55,000 nt of DNA from Thermoflexus hugenholtzii JAD2 (GCF_900187885.1 NZ_FYEK01000022.1:1-55000); one strand, 5' to 3'; shown: positions 16,693 through 24,949, numbered from the stretch's first letter. Notes: a model not told the origin generated them from the letters alone. Translations and numbers: made by a program.

Positions 16693-19239
16693 TCACATCA
16701 CGATGTGCAGCCGGGAGCCCGCCGCCGTCTTGCGGACCTCAATGCGGACCGGGAAGGCGTCCTGGAACTCCTCCAGGTGGGAGATCACCAGGATCGTGGC
16801 GAACTCGTCCTTGATGGCGTTCAGGGCTTCGATCAGCCGCTCCCGGCCCGCCTGGTCCTGGGAGCCGAACCCCTCATCCACCACCAGCAGCCGCAGGGGG
16901 GTTCCGGAGCGCCGGGCGAGGATCCGGGAGAGGGCCAGGCGGATGGCGAAGTCCACCCGGAACTTCTCCCCGCCGGAGAAGTTTTCGTAGGGCCGCTCCT
17001 CCCCCTCGTCGGAGATCAGGATGTCCAGAGTCTCCCGGACGTTGCCTTCTTTGGTCTCCCGCTGGGAGCGGAAGCGCACGGTGAGGCGCCCGTCGGTCAG
17101 GCGGTGGAGGATGCGGTTGGCCTCCTCCTCGATCTCCGGGAGGATGGCTTCGATGATCATGGCCGGGACCCCGTTCCGGCTGAAGGCGAGCTGCAGATCC
17201 CGATAGAGCCCTTTTTCCTCCTCCAGGCGGAGGATCTCCTCCTGCAGGCTCTGCCGTTCCTGTTCCAGCTGATCGAGGATCTTGAGCCGCTGTTCGGCAG
17301 CGATCAGGCGATCCCGCGCTTCCCGCTCCGCCCGCCGGGCTTCCTCCAGCCGTCGCTGGGCTTCGGGCAAGGCCTTCAGGCGCTCCGTCAGCGCCTGCCC
17401 GGTCTGTTCCAGCTCCCCGATGGATCGGAGGATGCGCTCCCGGCGTTCGAGGCTGTCGTGATACAGGCCCTCCAGCCGGCGGAGGGCTTCCTCCTCCTGG
17501 GGGACGCGCTGCTCGGCCTCCTGAAGGCGCGGCCAGTCCTGGGCCTCCTCCTCCAGCGCTCGGATCCGCCGGCCCAGGGCGCGGTGGGCCTCGGCGTCGT
17601 AGCCTAGGGTGCGGAGCGCTTCGTCGATGTGGCGCAGCTCGGCTTGCGCCTCGGGGGCGATGAGATCCTCCTGGAGCCGTCGTTCCACTTCTTGAAGCGC
17701 TGCCTCCAGGTCCGCGAGCCGTTCCTTTTCCCGCAGGATGTCCGCCCGCTCCCCCTCGATCTGCTCCAGGCGGGATTGGAGTCGGGCAAGGGCGCTTAGG
17801 ACCTGTCGGCATTCCTCCAGGCGGGCGGCGGTCTCGGCCTGTTCCTGCTCCAGCGCCTGGAGACGGTTCTGGTTCTCCCGGTAGCGGTCGGCCCGGCGGC
17901 GTCCTTCTTCCTCCCACTCCCGGCGCAGGCGTTCCCGTTCCGCATCGGGAAGGGGGCGACGGCATGTGGGGCATTCCGCTCCGATCTGTGCGATGGCCTG
18001 GATGCGCGCTTTGAGATCCTTCATTTCTTCATAGAGGCGGCGGTTCTCGCTCTGACGTTCGACCCGCTCGGCCTGCAGCGTCTGAAGCCGTTCCTCGAGG
18101 GCCTGGATCTCCTGCTCCAGCGCAGGCTGCCGGCTCAGGCGCTCCCGGAGGTCGGCGGCCTCGCGCTCCAGCTCTGGCAGGCGGCTCGCGCGATCCCGGG
18201 CGGCTTCGATCTCTCGCTCCAGTCGCTGGCGTTCCCCCTCCAGCTGCGCCAGGGCGACGGCGATTTGCTTCTCCAGCTCGGCGCGGCGCTCTCGAAGGGC
18301 ATTCGCGGCATGGGAGGCCTCGTCCATGCGGGCGAGCTCCTCCCGGGCGCGCTGGAGCGCGGCCCAGGTGGCCTCGATGGCGGTCCGTCGCTCGAGCAGC
18401 GCGCGCCACCGGCGCAGGGATTCCTCCTGCTGGCGGATCTGTTCCTCCAGGCGAGCCAGGCTGTTTTCTACCTCTTGGCGCTGGGCCTGCAGCTCGCGGA
18501 GCCGCCCCTGGACCTCGCGGGCCCGCTCCTCATCCCGGCGCAGCTCCTCCCAGACCTTCTCCGCTTTCTCCCGCTCCTCCTGCCGGGCCAGATGCTCGGC
18601 CGAGGCCTTCCGGAGCTCGGCTTCCCGCTGAGGGCGCTGGGCCAGCTCCTTCTCGCATTCCTGGATCCGCCAGCGCAGGGTCTCCAGCTCCTGATCGATG
18701 CGGCGGATCTTCTCCTTCGCCCGCTCCTCCAGCTCTGCCCATCGTCTGAGCTGGAGGATCTCCGCCAGGACGTCCTTGCGCTCTGCGGGGGTTTTGGTGG
18801 TGAACTCATCGGCGCGCCCCTGACGGATGAAGGCGGAGTTCACGAAGGTTTCGAAGTCGATCCCGAGGGTCTGGGAGATCAGCCGCTCGGTCTCCCGGAG
18901 GCCGGAACCGGTGAGGGAGCGACGGCGGGGCGCCAGCATCTGGAAGTCCAGGGTGCTGCCTTTCCCCCGGCGGCGGGTGCGGGTCACCTGATAGAGGGCC
19001 TCCCCTAAGCGGAAGGTGAGGCTCACCCGGGCCTCTTTTTCTCCCCGATGCACCAGCAGATCCTGATCCCGGTCCAGACGGGAGGTCTTCCCCCACAGGG
19101 CCCATGTGATGGCATCCAAGAGGCTGCTCTTGCCGGCCCCGTTGGGCCCCACCAGCGCGGCCATGTGCAGGCCGTTGAAATCCAGGACCCCTTCTCGATA
19201 GCTCAGAAAGTTCTTTAACTCCAGCCGAACCAGCTCCAT
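16693..19239 (-). CDS. sbcC: SbcC-like (Rad50 family) nuclease ATPase subunit
   Basis: With SbcD this forms a nuclease that opens DNA hairpins and processes double-strand ends. The 848-residue protein begins MELVRLELKNFLSYREGVL with Walker A GPNGAGKSS at 31-39 and a Q-loop SAFIRQGRADEF. It has two very long coiled-coil arms rich in Glu, Arg and Leu around a zinc hook CPTC (Cys423 and Cys426). The C-terminal ABC half has NFSGGEKFRVDFAIRLALS (signature) and LLVVDEGFGSQD (Walker B with catalytic Glu). The gene is shorter than E. coli SbcC and closer to the compact thermophile form. sbcD lies upstream, separated by 282 bp of repeats. Confidence 0.93.
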   Translation of the reverse strand: MELVRLELKNFLSYREGVLDFNGLHMAALVGPNGAGKSSLLDAITWALWGKTSRLDRDQDLLVHRGEKEARVSLTFRLGEALYQVTRTRRRGKGSTLDFQMLAPRRRSLTGSGLRETERLISQTLGIDFETFVNSAFIRQGRADEFTTKTPAERKDVLAEILQLRRWAELEERAKEKIRRIDQELETLRWRIQECEKELAQRPQREAELRKASAEHLARQEEREKAEKVWEELRRDEERAREVQGRLRELQAQRQEVENSLARLEEQIRQQEESLRRWRALLERRTAIEATWAALQRAREELARMDEASHAANALRERRAELEKQIAVALAQLEGERQRLEREIEAARDRASRLPELEREAADLRERLSRQPALEQEIQALEERLQTLQAERVERQSENRRLYEEMKDLKARIQAIAQIGAECPTCRRPLPDAERERLRREWEEEGRRRADRYRENQNRLQALEQEQAETAARLEECRQVLSALARLQSRLEQIEGERADILREKERLADLEAALQEVERRLQEDLIAPEAQAELRHIDEALRTLGYDAEAHRALGRRIRALEEEAQDWPRLQEAEQRVPQEEEALRRLEGLYHDSLERRERILRSIGELEQTGQALTERLKALPEAQRRLEEARRAEREARDRLIAAEQRLKILDQLEQERQSLQEEILRLEEEKGLYRDLQLAFSRNGVPAMIIEAILPEIEEEANRILHRLTDGRLTVRFRSQRETKEGNVRETLDILISDEGEERPYENFSGGEKFRVDFAIRLALSRILARRSGTPLRLLVVDEGFGSQDQAGRERLIEALNAIKDEFATILVISHLEEFQDAFPVRIEVRKTAAGSRLHIVM

Positions 19240-19386
19240 CGCGCTTTACCTCTACCAGGGCGGCGGAGATCTTCTAACGGATCCGCATGTCCATCCTCTT
19301 CCGATTGCCATCGGCCTCTAAGGCGCTGTGCGCCGGACGTCGCCTTCGCCGGCGCAGAATGTTTTCCCGATCGGCGCAGGCTTTCG
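19240..19386. repeat. Partial upstream copy of the hairpin-chain repeat
   Basis: From about 19308 (ATCGGCCTCTAAGGCGCTG) to 19386 the sequence aligns with the start of the main copy that follows (ATCGGCCTTCTGAGGCGCT), giving a tandem arrangement with a unit of roughly 85-90 bp. No gene is seen here. Confidence 0.6.
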
Positions 19387-19512
19387 CGCCGATTGAAATC
19401 GGCCTTCTGAGGCGCTCCGCGCCGGGCGTCGGCGAAGGCCGACGCCTTTTTCCTTACGATCGGCGGAGGCCGACCGTCGGCCGGAGGCCTCCTCCGGTCG
19501 AATTCATTCGAC
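19387..19512 (+). repeat. Hairpin-chain repeat, copy A (about 126 bp)
   Basis: The element starts CGCCGATTGAAATCGGCC and ends CGGTCGAATTCATTCGAC. In between are successive small hairpins, for example GGCGTCGGC-GAA-GGCCGACGCC. The reverse complement of 50890-51019 begins and ends with the same strings and aligns throughout. It lies between sbcD and sbcC. Confidence 0.8.
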
Positions 19513-19521
19513 GTGTGAAGC

Positions 19522-20787
19522 TCACGGCTCTTCCTCGCGCATCAGCTGCTCCGCCAGGCGGAGCAATCGCTCCCGTCGCCCGGGGTCCGGCGGGGGATCC
19601 CGGGAGTCCAGGTAGCGGGCCAGCAGATCCAGGGGGGTCAGATGTTCCATCTCCGTCAGGCTGATGCGGGAGCGGACGCTTTCCTCCCGTTCGATGTGAA
19701 GGCTTGAGACGGAGAACGCGCCGGCCTTCTCCAGCTCCTCCCGGAGCCGGGCCTCTCGCAGACGCTCCGCCTGCTCCGGCCGGATGCGCACCCGGGCCCG
19801 CACCACCGCCTCCCGGATCCGATCGGCCTGGCGGCGGATCTCGGCGATGGCGGTCATCTCTGGGTCGGCGGCCTGGCGGAGGTCCAGGGAGAGGGTGAAG
19901 AAACGCCGGGCGGGGAGCTCGACGAAGCGCCACCGGGCATCCCCCCGGCGAACCTCCACCCAGCAAAAGCCCTTCGGCTCATCTTCCTCGCTGAAGTCCA
20001 CCCGCTCCACGCTCCCGCTGTAGACAATCGGTGGAGCCCCATCGCCCAGGGCCTGATGCTTGTGGATATGGCCCAGGGCCACGTAGTCGATGGCCGGATG
20101 GCGGAACATGGAGGGAGGCAGGACCACGTCGTAGCCGATCATCACCTGGCGCTCGGAGCCGTAGGCCGCCCCCTCGATGGAGAAATGCCCGGCCACGATG
20201 GTCGGCAGAGCGGGATCGATCTTCGTCTCCAGGAGATGTTGGAGCACCGCGTGAAGCGTCTCCCGGAGCTGATGATCCAGCTCCTCCGGGGAGAGGTTTC
20301 TCCAGGTTTCATCTTTCAGGAGGCGGCTGCGCACCGGGAAGGGCATGCCGATCACCTGGAGAGGGCCGCGGCGCGTGTCAATGCGATGCACGTCCTCCCG
20401 GCGCCCCACAATGAGGCCTTCGCCGCCCCGGAGCAGCGGCCGGAACTCCCCGAAAACGTCCAGCGGGGTGGCCCGCTTCTCCATCCCCGGCAGATCGTGG
20501 TTGCCGACCAGTAGGAACACCGGGAGGCCCGCCTCCAGCAGGCGCCGGAGGCGAGCGGCGAACTCCCGCAGATAGGTCGGGGAGGGATCCCGGTTCTTGA
20601 AGGCGTCCCCACAGAAAAGGATCAGGTCGGCCTCGTGCTCGATGGCGTAGTCCACGATGCGATCAAAGGCATATAGGAAGTCCACCACCCGCCGGTTCAG
20701 GCCGGTCTGGGGGTCGATCTGGCCGTGGGCCTCCATGCCGATATGCAGATCGGCGAAATGAAGGACGCGAATGGGCTCGGGTGCCAT
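19522..20787 (-). CDS. sbcD: SbcD-like (Mre11 family) exonuclease subunit
   Basis: This metallophosphoesterase partner of SbcC has the phosphoesterase motifs in order: FADLH at 11-15, CGDAF at 59-63, GNHD at 95-98, VAGHFSIEG and ALGHIHKHQ. These coordinate the two metal ions at the nuclease site. The C-terminal part (about residues 290-421) has a capping region and a helix pair likely to bind the SbcC coiled-coil base. Length 421 is typical. No strong ribosome site is seen before ATG 20787. The neighbour sbcC follows on the same strand after a repeat-filled gap. Confidence 0.93.
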   Translation of the reverse strand: MAPEPIRVLHFADLHIGMEAHGQIDPQTGLNRRVVDFLYAFDRIVDYAIEHEADLILFCGDAFKNRDPSPTYLREFAARLRRLLEAGLPVFLLVGNHDLPGMEKRATPLDVFGEFRPLLRGGEGLIVGRREDVHRIDTRRGPLQVIGMPFPVRSRLLKDETWRNLSPEELDHQLRETLHAVLQHLLETKIDPALPTIVAGHFSIEGAAYGSERQVMIGYDVVLPPSMFRHPAIDYVALGHIHKHQALGDGAPPIVYSGSVERVDFSEEDEPKGFCWVEVRRGDARWRFVELPARRFFTLSLDLRQAADPEMTAIAEIRRQADRIREAVVRARVRIRPEQAERLREARLREELEKAGAFSVSSLHIEREESVRSRISLTEMEHLTPLDLLARYLDSRDPPPDPGRRERLLRLAEQLMREEEP

Positions 20788-20835
20788 AAGTGGTCCCAGA
20801 GAGCGGGAAGTTCACGGAAATTTTAACCGAAGTCA

Positions 20836-20873
20836 CCGCTCCTCGCCTCCCGCTAATGAGGAGGGGAGAGCGG
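20836..20873 (-). terminator. Terminator-like hairpin after the PT-rich secreted protein gene
   Basis: The arms CCGCTC-CTCGCCTCC and GGAGGGGAGAGCGG pair with small bulges just beyond the stop at 20877. On the minus strand the following sequence is TGACTTCGGTTAAAATTT, a weak T tract. Confidence 0.5.
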
Positions 20874-20876
20874 CCC

Positions 20877-21590
20877 TCAGGGGGCGCGGGGCCGACGGGC
20901 CAGCCGGCGCCAGGCCCAGCGCAGGAGCCGGATCCCGCCCCAGGCCCCGAACAGCAGGAAGGTCCATTGGACTCCCCGGAGGAACGCACCGATCAACGCC
21001 TCGGGGCCCAAGGAATCCCTCCCGGTGGTCCGACCGATCCCCGGGATCGGGGTGAGGGTGGGGCCGGGCGTGGGAGTGGGGGGCAGCTCGATCTGAACGG
21101 TCGGGGTGAGGACAGGGGTGCCAGTGGGCTCGGGCTCAAAAGTTGGGGCGATCTCCTCCGTAGGGGTAGGGGTGGGCATCGCGTTCGCCACCCGGTATCC
21201 GGGGAACAGGAAATCCTGGTGGCCGCCTCCTTGATCCCAGATGCGGATCAGGATCACGTAATCCCCATCGGGGAAGAGCGTGGTGTTCCAAGTGGCCAGG
21301 ACCATCGGCACTTCCGCGCGGACCGCCCGGCCCTCGACCAGCCAGCGCCACTCTTTGGTGAAATCATAGGCGTCCAGGATGGCCACGTCGTATTTGGCGA
21401 AGTTGGGATGGGTGGCGATGCCCACGATGTCGACGGTGCCCCGCACTGGCTGATCCCGGGGAGGCGAGATCACCTGGGCGTTGCCCTGGGCCCAGGCGAT
21501 GGCCGAGATCCGTCCTACCGCTCCCACTCCGAGGAGCAGGAGCAGAAGCCGGAGGAAGGCGCGAGGTCGGGGATCGAGGCGGGACCTCAT
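20877..21590 (-). CDS. Secreted PT-rich Ig-like protein with C-terminal membrane anchor
   Basis: The ATG at 21590 overlaps the FmdB stop (ATGA), which decides the start. The 237-residue protein has a signal-like N-terminus (RAFLRLLLLLLGVGAVG), a sandwich domain with QVISPPRDQPVRGTVDIVG and SWNTTLFPDGDYVILIRIWD-like strands, a long Pro/Thr linker (TPTPT repeats, about residues 140-190), and a C-terminal hydrophobic helix VQWTFLLFGAWGGIRLL followed by basic residues. This is the layout of surface proteins common in Chloroflexota, with the domain outside the membrane. Ligand unknown. Confidence 0.75.
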   Translation of the reverse strand: MRSRLDPRPRAFLRLLLLLLGVGAVGRISAIAWAQGNAQVISPPRDQPVRGTVDIVGIATHPNFAKYDVAILDAYDFTKEWRWLVEGRAVRAEVPMVLATWNTTLFPDGDYVILIRIWDQGGGHQDFLFPGYRVANAMPTPTPTEEIAPTFEPEPTGTPVLTPTVQIELPPTPTPGPTLTPIPGIGRTTGRDSLGPEALIGAFLRGVQWTFLLFGAWGGIRLLRWAWRRLARRPRAP

Positions 21591-21814
21591 CGATGGCATC
21601 CGCATGCGGCGCAGGAGTGAGCGGAGCACCCGGCGCACCCGGCCGGGCCGGTCACGATCCTCCCGTCGCTGACCGCGGCGAACAGGGAGATCAGGCGCCC
21701 GGTGCGCAGGCTCCCACACTGGGCGCAGGGGGCAGGATCGTCGGCGTGGGCCATCCCCCGCAACAGCTCGAACTTCGTCCCGCAATCCTGGCAGAGGTAT
21801 TCATACAGCGGCAT
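21587..21814 (-). CDS. FmdB family zinc-ribbon protein
   Basis: The 75-residue protein starts MPLYEYLCQDCGTKFELL, the standard FmdB/CxxC_CxxC_SSSS family start, with the second pair in PCAQCGSLRTGRL, and a Cys-rich tail (GCAGCSAHSCAACGCH). The family is annotated as a putative regulator after FmdB of methylotrophs, but its role is not established. It overlaps the next gene by 4 bases (ATGA) and lies 14 bp from the oxoamine synthase gene, so the three are likely one transcription unit. Confidence 0.88.
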   Translation of the reverse strand: MPLYEYLCQDCGTKFELLRGMAHADDPAPCAQCGSLRTGRLISLFAAVSDGRIVTGPAGCAGCSAHSCAACGCHR

Positions 21815-21828
21815 CCTCGCGTTCCTCC

Positions 21829-23058
21829 TCAGGGATGGGCGGAAGGCGCAGGTTCCTCGGCATGGGCGGTCGAGGGGTTGATGAGGCCCAGCATCCGCCC
21901 CACCCGCTCGAAGATCTCCAGGCCGCGCTCCAGCTGCTCGTCGGTGTGGGTGGCCATATACGAGGTGCGCAGGAGCTGCTTGCCGGGAGGGACGGCGGGG
22001 CCGACCACACAGTTGACGTAGACTCCGTTCTCGAAGAGCGCCTTCCAGGCCAGGGCAGTTTTGATGTCGTCGCCGATGATGATGGGCACGATGGGGGTCT
22101 GGCTGGGCCCGATGTCGAAGCCCAGGCGGCGGAGCTCGTAGCGCATGCGGGCGCCGATCTCGTTGACCCGTTGGACTCGCTCCGGCTCCTCCAGCATGAT
22201 CTCCAGGGCGGCCAGCACCGCGGCCACGTTGGGGGCGGGCAGGCTGGCGCTGAAGATCAGGGAGCGAGCGTGGTGCTGGATGTAGTGGATCACCGCCTCG
22301 TCCCCGGCGATGAACCCGCCGATGGAGGCGAAGGACTTGCTGAAGGTGCCCATGATGAGATCCACCTGATCCGTGAGCCCGAAGTGGGCGGCGGTCCCGC
22401 GCCCGTTGGGGCCGAGGACCCCCAGGGAGTGGGCGTCGTCGACCATCAGGCGCGCGCCGTGTTTGCGGCAGATCTCCACCAGCTGGGGCAGCGGGGCGAT
22501 GTCCCCGCCCATGGAATACACCCCATCCACCACCACCAGCTTGCCCGCCTCGGGAGGGAGAGCAGCCAGCAGGCGCTCCAGGGCGGCCATGTCGTTGTGG
22601 GAGAAACGCTTGGTCACCCCCATCGACATCCGGGCGCCGTCCACGATGCTGGCGTGATCCTCTTTATCCAGGATCACGTAATCCCCCCGCCCGACGAGGG
22701 CGGAGATGGTCCCCAGGTTGGTCTGATAGCCCGTGGAGAACACCAGGGCCGCTTCCTTGCCGACGAAGGCGGCCAGGCGCTCCTCCAGCTCCCGATGCAG
22801 GCGCAGGGTGCCGTTCAGGAAGCGGGAGCCGGTGCATGAGGTGCCATAGCGCTTGAGGGCCTCGATGGCCGCCTCTTTGACCTTGGGATGGGTGGTCAGG
22901 CCCAGGTAGTTGTTGGAGCCGAACATCAGGATGCGGCGCCCCTGGTAGATGACCTCGGTGCCCTCGTTTTCCTCCAGGGGGATGAAATAGGGATAGAAGC
23001 CGGCGGCCATCGCTTCTTTCGCGGTGGTGAACCCGTAGCACTTCGCGAAGATATCCAT
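21829..23058 (-). CDS. Alpha-oxoamine synthase (KBL/BioF/SPT family)
   Basis: A PLP-dependent enzyme condensing an amino acid with an acyl-CoA. The 409-residue protein shows SNNYLGLTTHPKVKEA, GTSCTGSRFLNGT, VFSTGYQTNLG, DKEDHASIVDGARMS, VVDGVYSMGGDIAPL, VDDAHSLGVLGPNGRG and the PLP lysine in GTFSKSFASIGG (Lys241). The N-terminal extension MDIFAKCYGFTTAKEAMAAG and the KSFASIGG context are closer to serine palmitoyltransferase-like and CqsA-like enzymes than to BioF, but specificity cannot be settled by eye. There are no bio genes nearby. ATG 23058 has GGAGGGG upstream, which favours it over earlier ATGs. Confidence 0.88.
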   Translation of the reverse strand: MDIFAKCYGFTTAKEAMAAGFYPYFIPLEENEGTEVIYQGRRILMFGSNNYLGLTTHPKVKEAAIEALKRYGTSCTGSRFLNGTLRLHRELEERLAAFVGKEAALVFSTGYQTNLGTISALVGRGDYVILDKEDHASIVDGARMSMGVTKRFSHNDMAALERLLAALPPEAGKLVVVDGVYSMGGDIAPLPQLVEICRKHGARLMVDDAHSLGVLGPNGRGTAAHFGLTDQVDLIMGTFSKSFASIGGFIAGDEAVIHYIQHHARSLIFSASLPAPNVAAVLAALEIMLEEPERVQRVNEIGARMRYELRRLGFDIGPSQTPIVPIIIGDDIKTALAWKALFENGVYVNCVVGPAVPPGKQLLRTSYMATHTDEQLERGLEIFERVGRMLGLINPSTAHAEEPAPSAHP

Positions 23059-23252
23059 CGCCCCCTCCATCGGATTTCGCATGCGGAAAGGCCACATCGC
23101 GCCGGGCGGGTCTTCGGAGGGTGCCCCATGCTCACCCCTTCAATTGTAGAAGGAACGGCCCTTCCGTCAACCCTCCCCCGCTCGGCCTGCCCCACGTTAC
23201 AATGGAAGCAAGTGAGGAAGCGATGGACAGGCCGGAGCTCCGGGAGGAACCG

Positions 23253-23660
23253 ATGACGCGTTGGAGTGGAGTGGCGTTGGGAGGGGATCTTCTCCTCTTC
23301 CTGATCTTCGCGGCGATGGGGCGGGCCAGCCACGGCCTGCTGCTGGAAGGGCCGCCCCTCTGGGGAGTGGTCCGAGCGGCCCTCCCCTTCGCCCTCGCCT
23401 GGCTGGTGCTGATCCCCCTGTTCGGCGGACATCGCCCGGATCCCTCGGCGACATTCGCCCGGGTGGGGGTTCGCACCGGGCTGGCCTGGCTGGGGGCATG
23501 GGCCTTGGGGCTGGCCCTGCGGAGCCTCCTTCTCGGGCGGCCGGCCCCGCTGGCCTTCGCCCTGATCACCCTGATCGGCAACGGCGCGTTGTTGCTCGCC
23601 TGGCGGTTGTTGCTGCACGCCGCACTTCGACGCCGGGCGGCCCCGGAGGCCCTGCGATGA
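23253..23660 (+). CDS. DUF3054 membrane protein
   Basis: The 135-residue protein has four predicted membrane helices. The pattern GGDLLLFLIFAAMGRASHG near the start matches DUF3054, a small membrane family of unknown role, followed by PFALAWLVLIPLFGG and VRTGLAWLGAWALGLALRSLLL. GGGAGG lies before ATG 23253; an alternative ATG at 23223 also has GAGGAAG upstream. Its TGA overlaps the next ATG, making it the first gene of a four-gene overlapping operon. Confidence 0.8.
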   Translation: MTRWSGVALGGDLLLFLIFAAMGRASHGLLLEGPPLWGVVRAALPFALAWLVLIPLFGGHRPDPSATFARVGVRTGLAWLGAWALGLALRSLLLGRPAPLAFALITLIGNGALLLAWRLLLHAALRRRAAPEALR

Positions 23661-23917
23661 GCGAACCGGAAGCCCTCACGCGCCTCCGGGAGGTCAAGCG
23701 ACGGCGGGAGGCGGAGCTGCTGCGCAAGGCCAACGTGGTGGCCGTCGGTATCGGCTATCGGCAGCGGGGCGGCCGGCCGACCGGCGAGCTCTGCCTGGTC
23801 GTCTCCGTTCGCCGCAAGGTCCCGCTGGAGGAGCTGGCCCCTGAGGACCGCATCCCGCCGGAGATCGACGGGGTTCCGGTGGATGTTCAGGAGGTCGGGG
23901 CGTTGCGGGCGTTTTGA
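23657..23917 (+). CDS. NAL1-like N-terminal domain protein
   Basis: The 86-residue protein contains KANVVAVGIGYRQRGGRPTGE, LCLVVSVRRKVPLEEL and IPPEIDGVPVDVQEVG. This pattern is the N-terminal region of NAL1-like serine protease homologues in Chloroflexota and other bacteria (nVvGvGiGyk...GELalvVfVrrK...iP..idGvpvdV). Here it stands alone without the protease domain. No function is known for the free form. It starts with an ATGA overlap to the DUF3054 gene, and the Cas4-like gene begins 7 bp after its stop. Confidence 0.7.
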   Translation: MSEPEALTRLREVKRRREAELLRKANVVAVGIGYRQRGGRPTGELCLVVSVRRKVPLEELAPEDRIPPEIDGVPVDVQEVGALRAF

Positions 23918-23924
23918 TCCGGCG

Positions 23925-24431
23925 ATGACGCTGACGGGTCTTCTGTTGCTGGTCCTGGCGGTGTTCCTCGGCGGGATCGGATGGCTCCTCCGGCGGATGG
24001 CGGGCCTGCCCGGCGGGGCCGTGGTCGCCGAGGACCTCGGCGGACGTCCCGCCCCGGTGCTGCGGGCGCCCCGTTACGGTTTGAGCGGGCGGCCCGACGT
24101 GTTGATCCGCCGTCCGGAGGGACTGATCCCGGTGGAGGTGAAATCGGGGTCCGCGCCGGCGCGGCCTTACGATTCCCATCGCCTGCAGCTGGCGGCCTAC
24201 TGTCTGCTGGTGGAGGAGGCCCTGGGGGAGCGCCCGCCCTACGGGCTGATCCGCTACCGGGATCGGACCTTCCGCGTGGATTACACGGAGGCGTTGCGGG
24301 AGGAGCTGCTCGGTGTCTTGGAGGCCATGCGGCGGGATCTGGTCTATGGAGAAGCGCACCGTTCCCACGCCATCCCGGCCCGTTGCCGGGCCTGCGGGTT
24401 TCGGCCGATCTGCGAGGAGGCGCTGGAATGA
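23925..24431 (+). CDS. Membrane-anchored Cas4-like nuclease
   Basis: The N-terminus (residues 4-22, TGLLLLVLAVFLGGIGWLL) is a membrane helix. The rest is a PD-(D/E)XK Dna2/Cas4 domain: LSGRPDVL (Asp58), PVEVKSG (Glu71, Lys73), HRLQLAAYCLL (Gln88, Tyr92) and a C-terminal CRACGFRPIC cluster (Cys154, Cys157, Cys163). The first of the four Fe-S cysteines usual in Cas4 is not visible at the N-terminus, where the membrane helix sits. No cas1, cas2 or CRISPR array is nearby. The start is uncertain; an in-frame ATG at 23883 would overlap the previous gene. It overlaps the MNT gene by 4 bases. Confidence 0.82.
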   Translation: MTLTGLLLLVLAVFLGGIGWLLRRMAGLPGGAVVAEDLGGRPAPVLRAPRYGLSGRPDVLIRRPEGLIPVEVKSGSAPARPYDSHRLQLAAYCLLVEEALGERPPYGLIRYRDRTFRVDYTEALREELLGVLEAMRRDLVYGEAHRSHAIPARCRACGFRPICEEALE

Positions 24432-24901
24432 GCAGCCCAAACGATAGGACGCTGGAGGCTCGCCTGGAGCGGGCGAAGGAGATCCTCGCCGCCCATGGGG
24501 TGGAGTTCGCTTTGCTCTTCGGATCCTTTGCCCGGGGCACGGCGAGGCCGTGGAGCGATCTGGATGTGGCCGTGTATATTTCCGAGGACGTCCATGCTCA
24601 TATGTCGGCGCTCGATTTGGGACGGCTCGCTGCGGAGCTGGAGATCGCCCTGGGCCGGAGTGTGGATCTTCTGGTTCTGAACACGGCCCTGGAGCGCCGT
24701 CCCGCCCTCACGCATCGGGTGCTCGCGGAGGGCCGCTTGTTTTTCTGCAAAGATCACGAACGGTTTGTGGCTTTCCGGGCGCGGGCGATCCAGCGCTATC
24801 TGGATACGGCCTTCCTGCGCGCCATGGTTCAGCAGGCCTTTGAGGAGCGTCTTCGAACCGGCCGTCTTGCCGAGGAGCCGCCCCATGAACCCCGTGAATG
24901 A
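24428..24901 (+). CDS. Minimal nucleotidyltransferase (MntA-like antitoxin)
   Basis: The 157-residue protein contains the MNT signature GSFARG (32-37) with SDLD (43-46) and the downstream strand VDLLVLNTA. In MntA/HepT systems this protein AMPylates and neutralises a HEPN RNase toxin encoded next door. The start overlaps the Cas4-like stop (ATGA). An ATG at 24885 within its 3' end, with GAGGAG upstream, is placed exactly where a HEPN gene would start, but only 17 codons follow (see next entry). It is therefore an MNT without an intact partner in view. Confidence 0.85.
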   Translation: MSSPNDRTLEARLERAKEILAAHGVEFALLFGSFARGTARPWSDLDVAVYISEDVHAHMSALDLGRLAAELEIALGRSVDLLVLNTALERRPALTHRVLAEGRLFFCKDHERFVAFRARAIQRYLDTAFLRAMVQQAFEERLRTGRLAEEPPHEPRE

Positions 24902-24938
24902 GCGTCTGCTCCGCCTGGGGGCTGAAGCCCCCCTATAA
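24885..24938 (+). pseudogene. Possible truncated HEPN (HepT) toxin start
   Basis: From ATG 24885 the frame reads MNPVNERLLRL and then runs into GGGGGCTGAAGCCCCC (24917-24932), a repeat motif also found at 9337, and stops at TAA 24936. GAGGAG lies upstream, and the overlap with the MNT end is typical of MNT/HEPN pairs. The remnant is too short to prove identity; that it was a HEPN gene is inferred from position. Confidence 0.4.
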
Positions 24939-24949
24939 AAATTCGGGGG
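24917..24949 (+). repeat. GGGGGCTGAAGCCCCC repeat element
   Basis: A 16-bp near-palindrome followed by CTATAAAAATTCGGGGGC, abutting the stop of the enoyl-CoA hydratase gene at 24950. The core recurs at 9337-9350. It lies exactly where the putative HEPN frame breaks off. Confidence 0.55.

Noticed and set aside
23925-24431. Assigning the Cas4-like gene to a CRISPR system
   Set aside because: No cas1, cas2, effector genes or repeat-spacer array exist in the window, and the protein has a membrane helix in place of the first Fe-S cysteine region.
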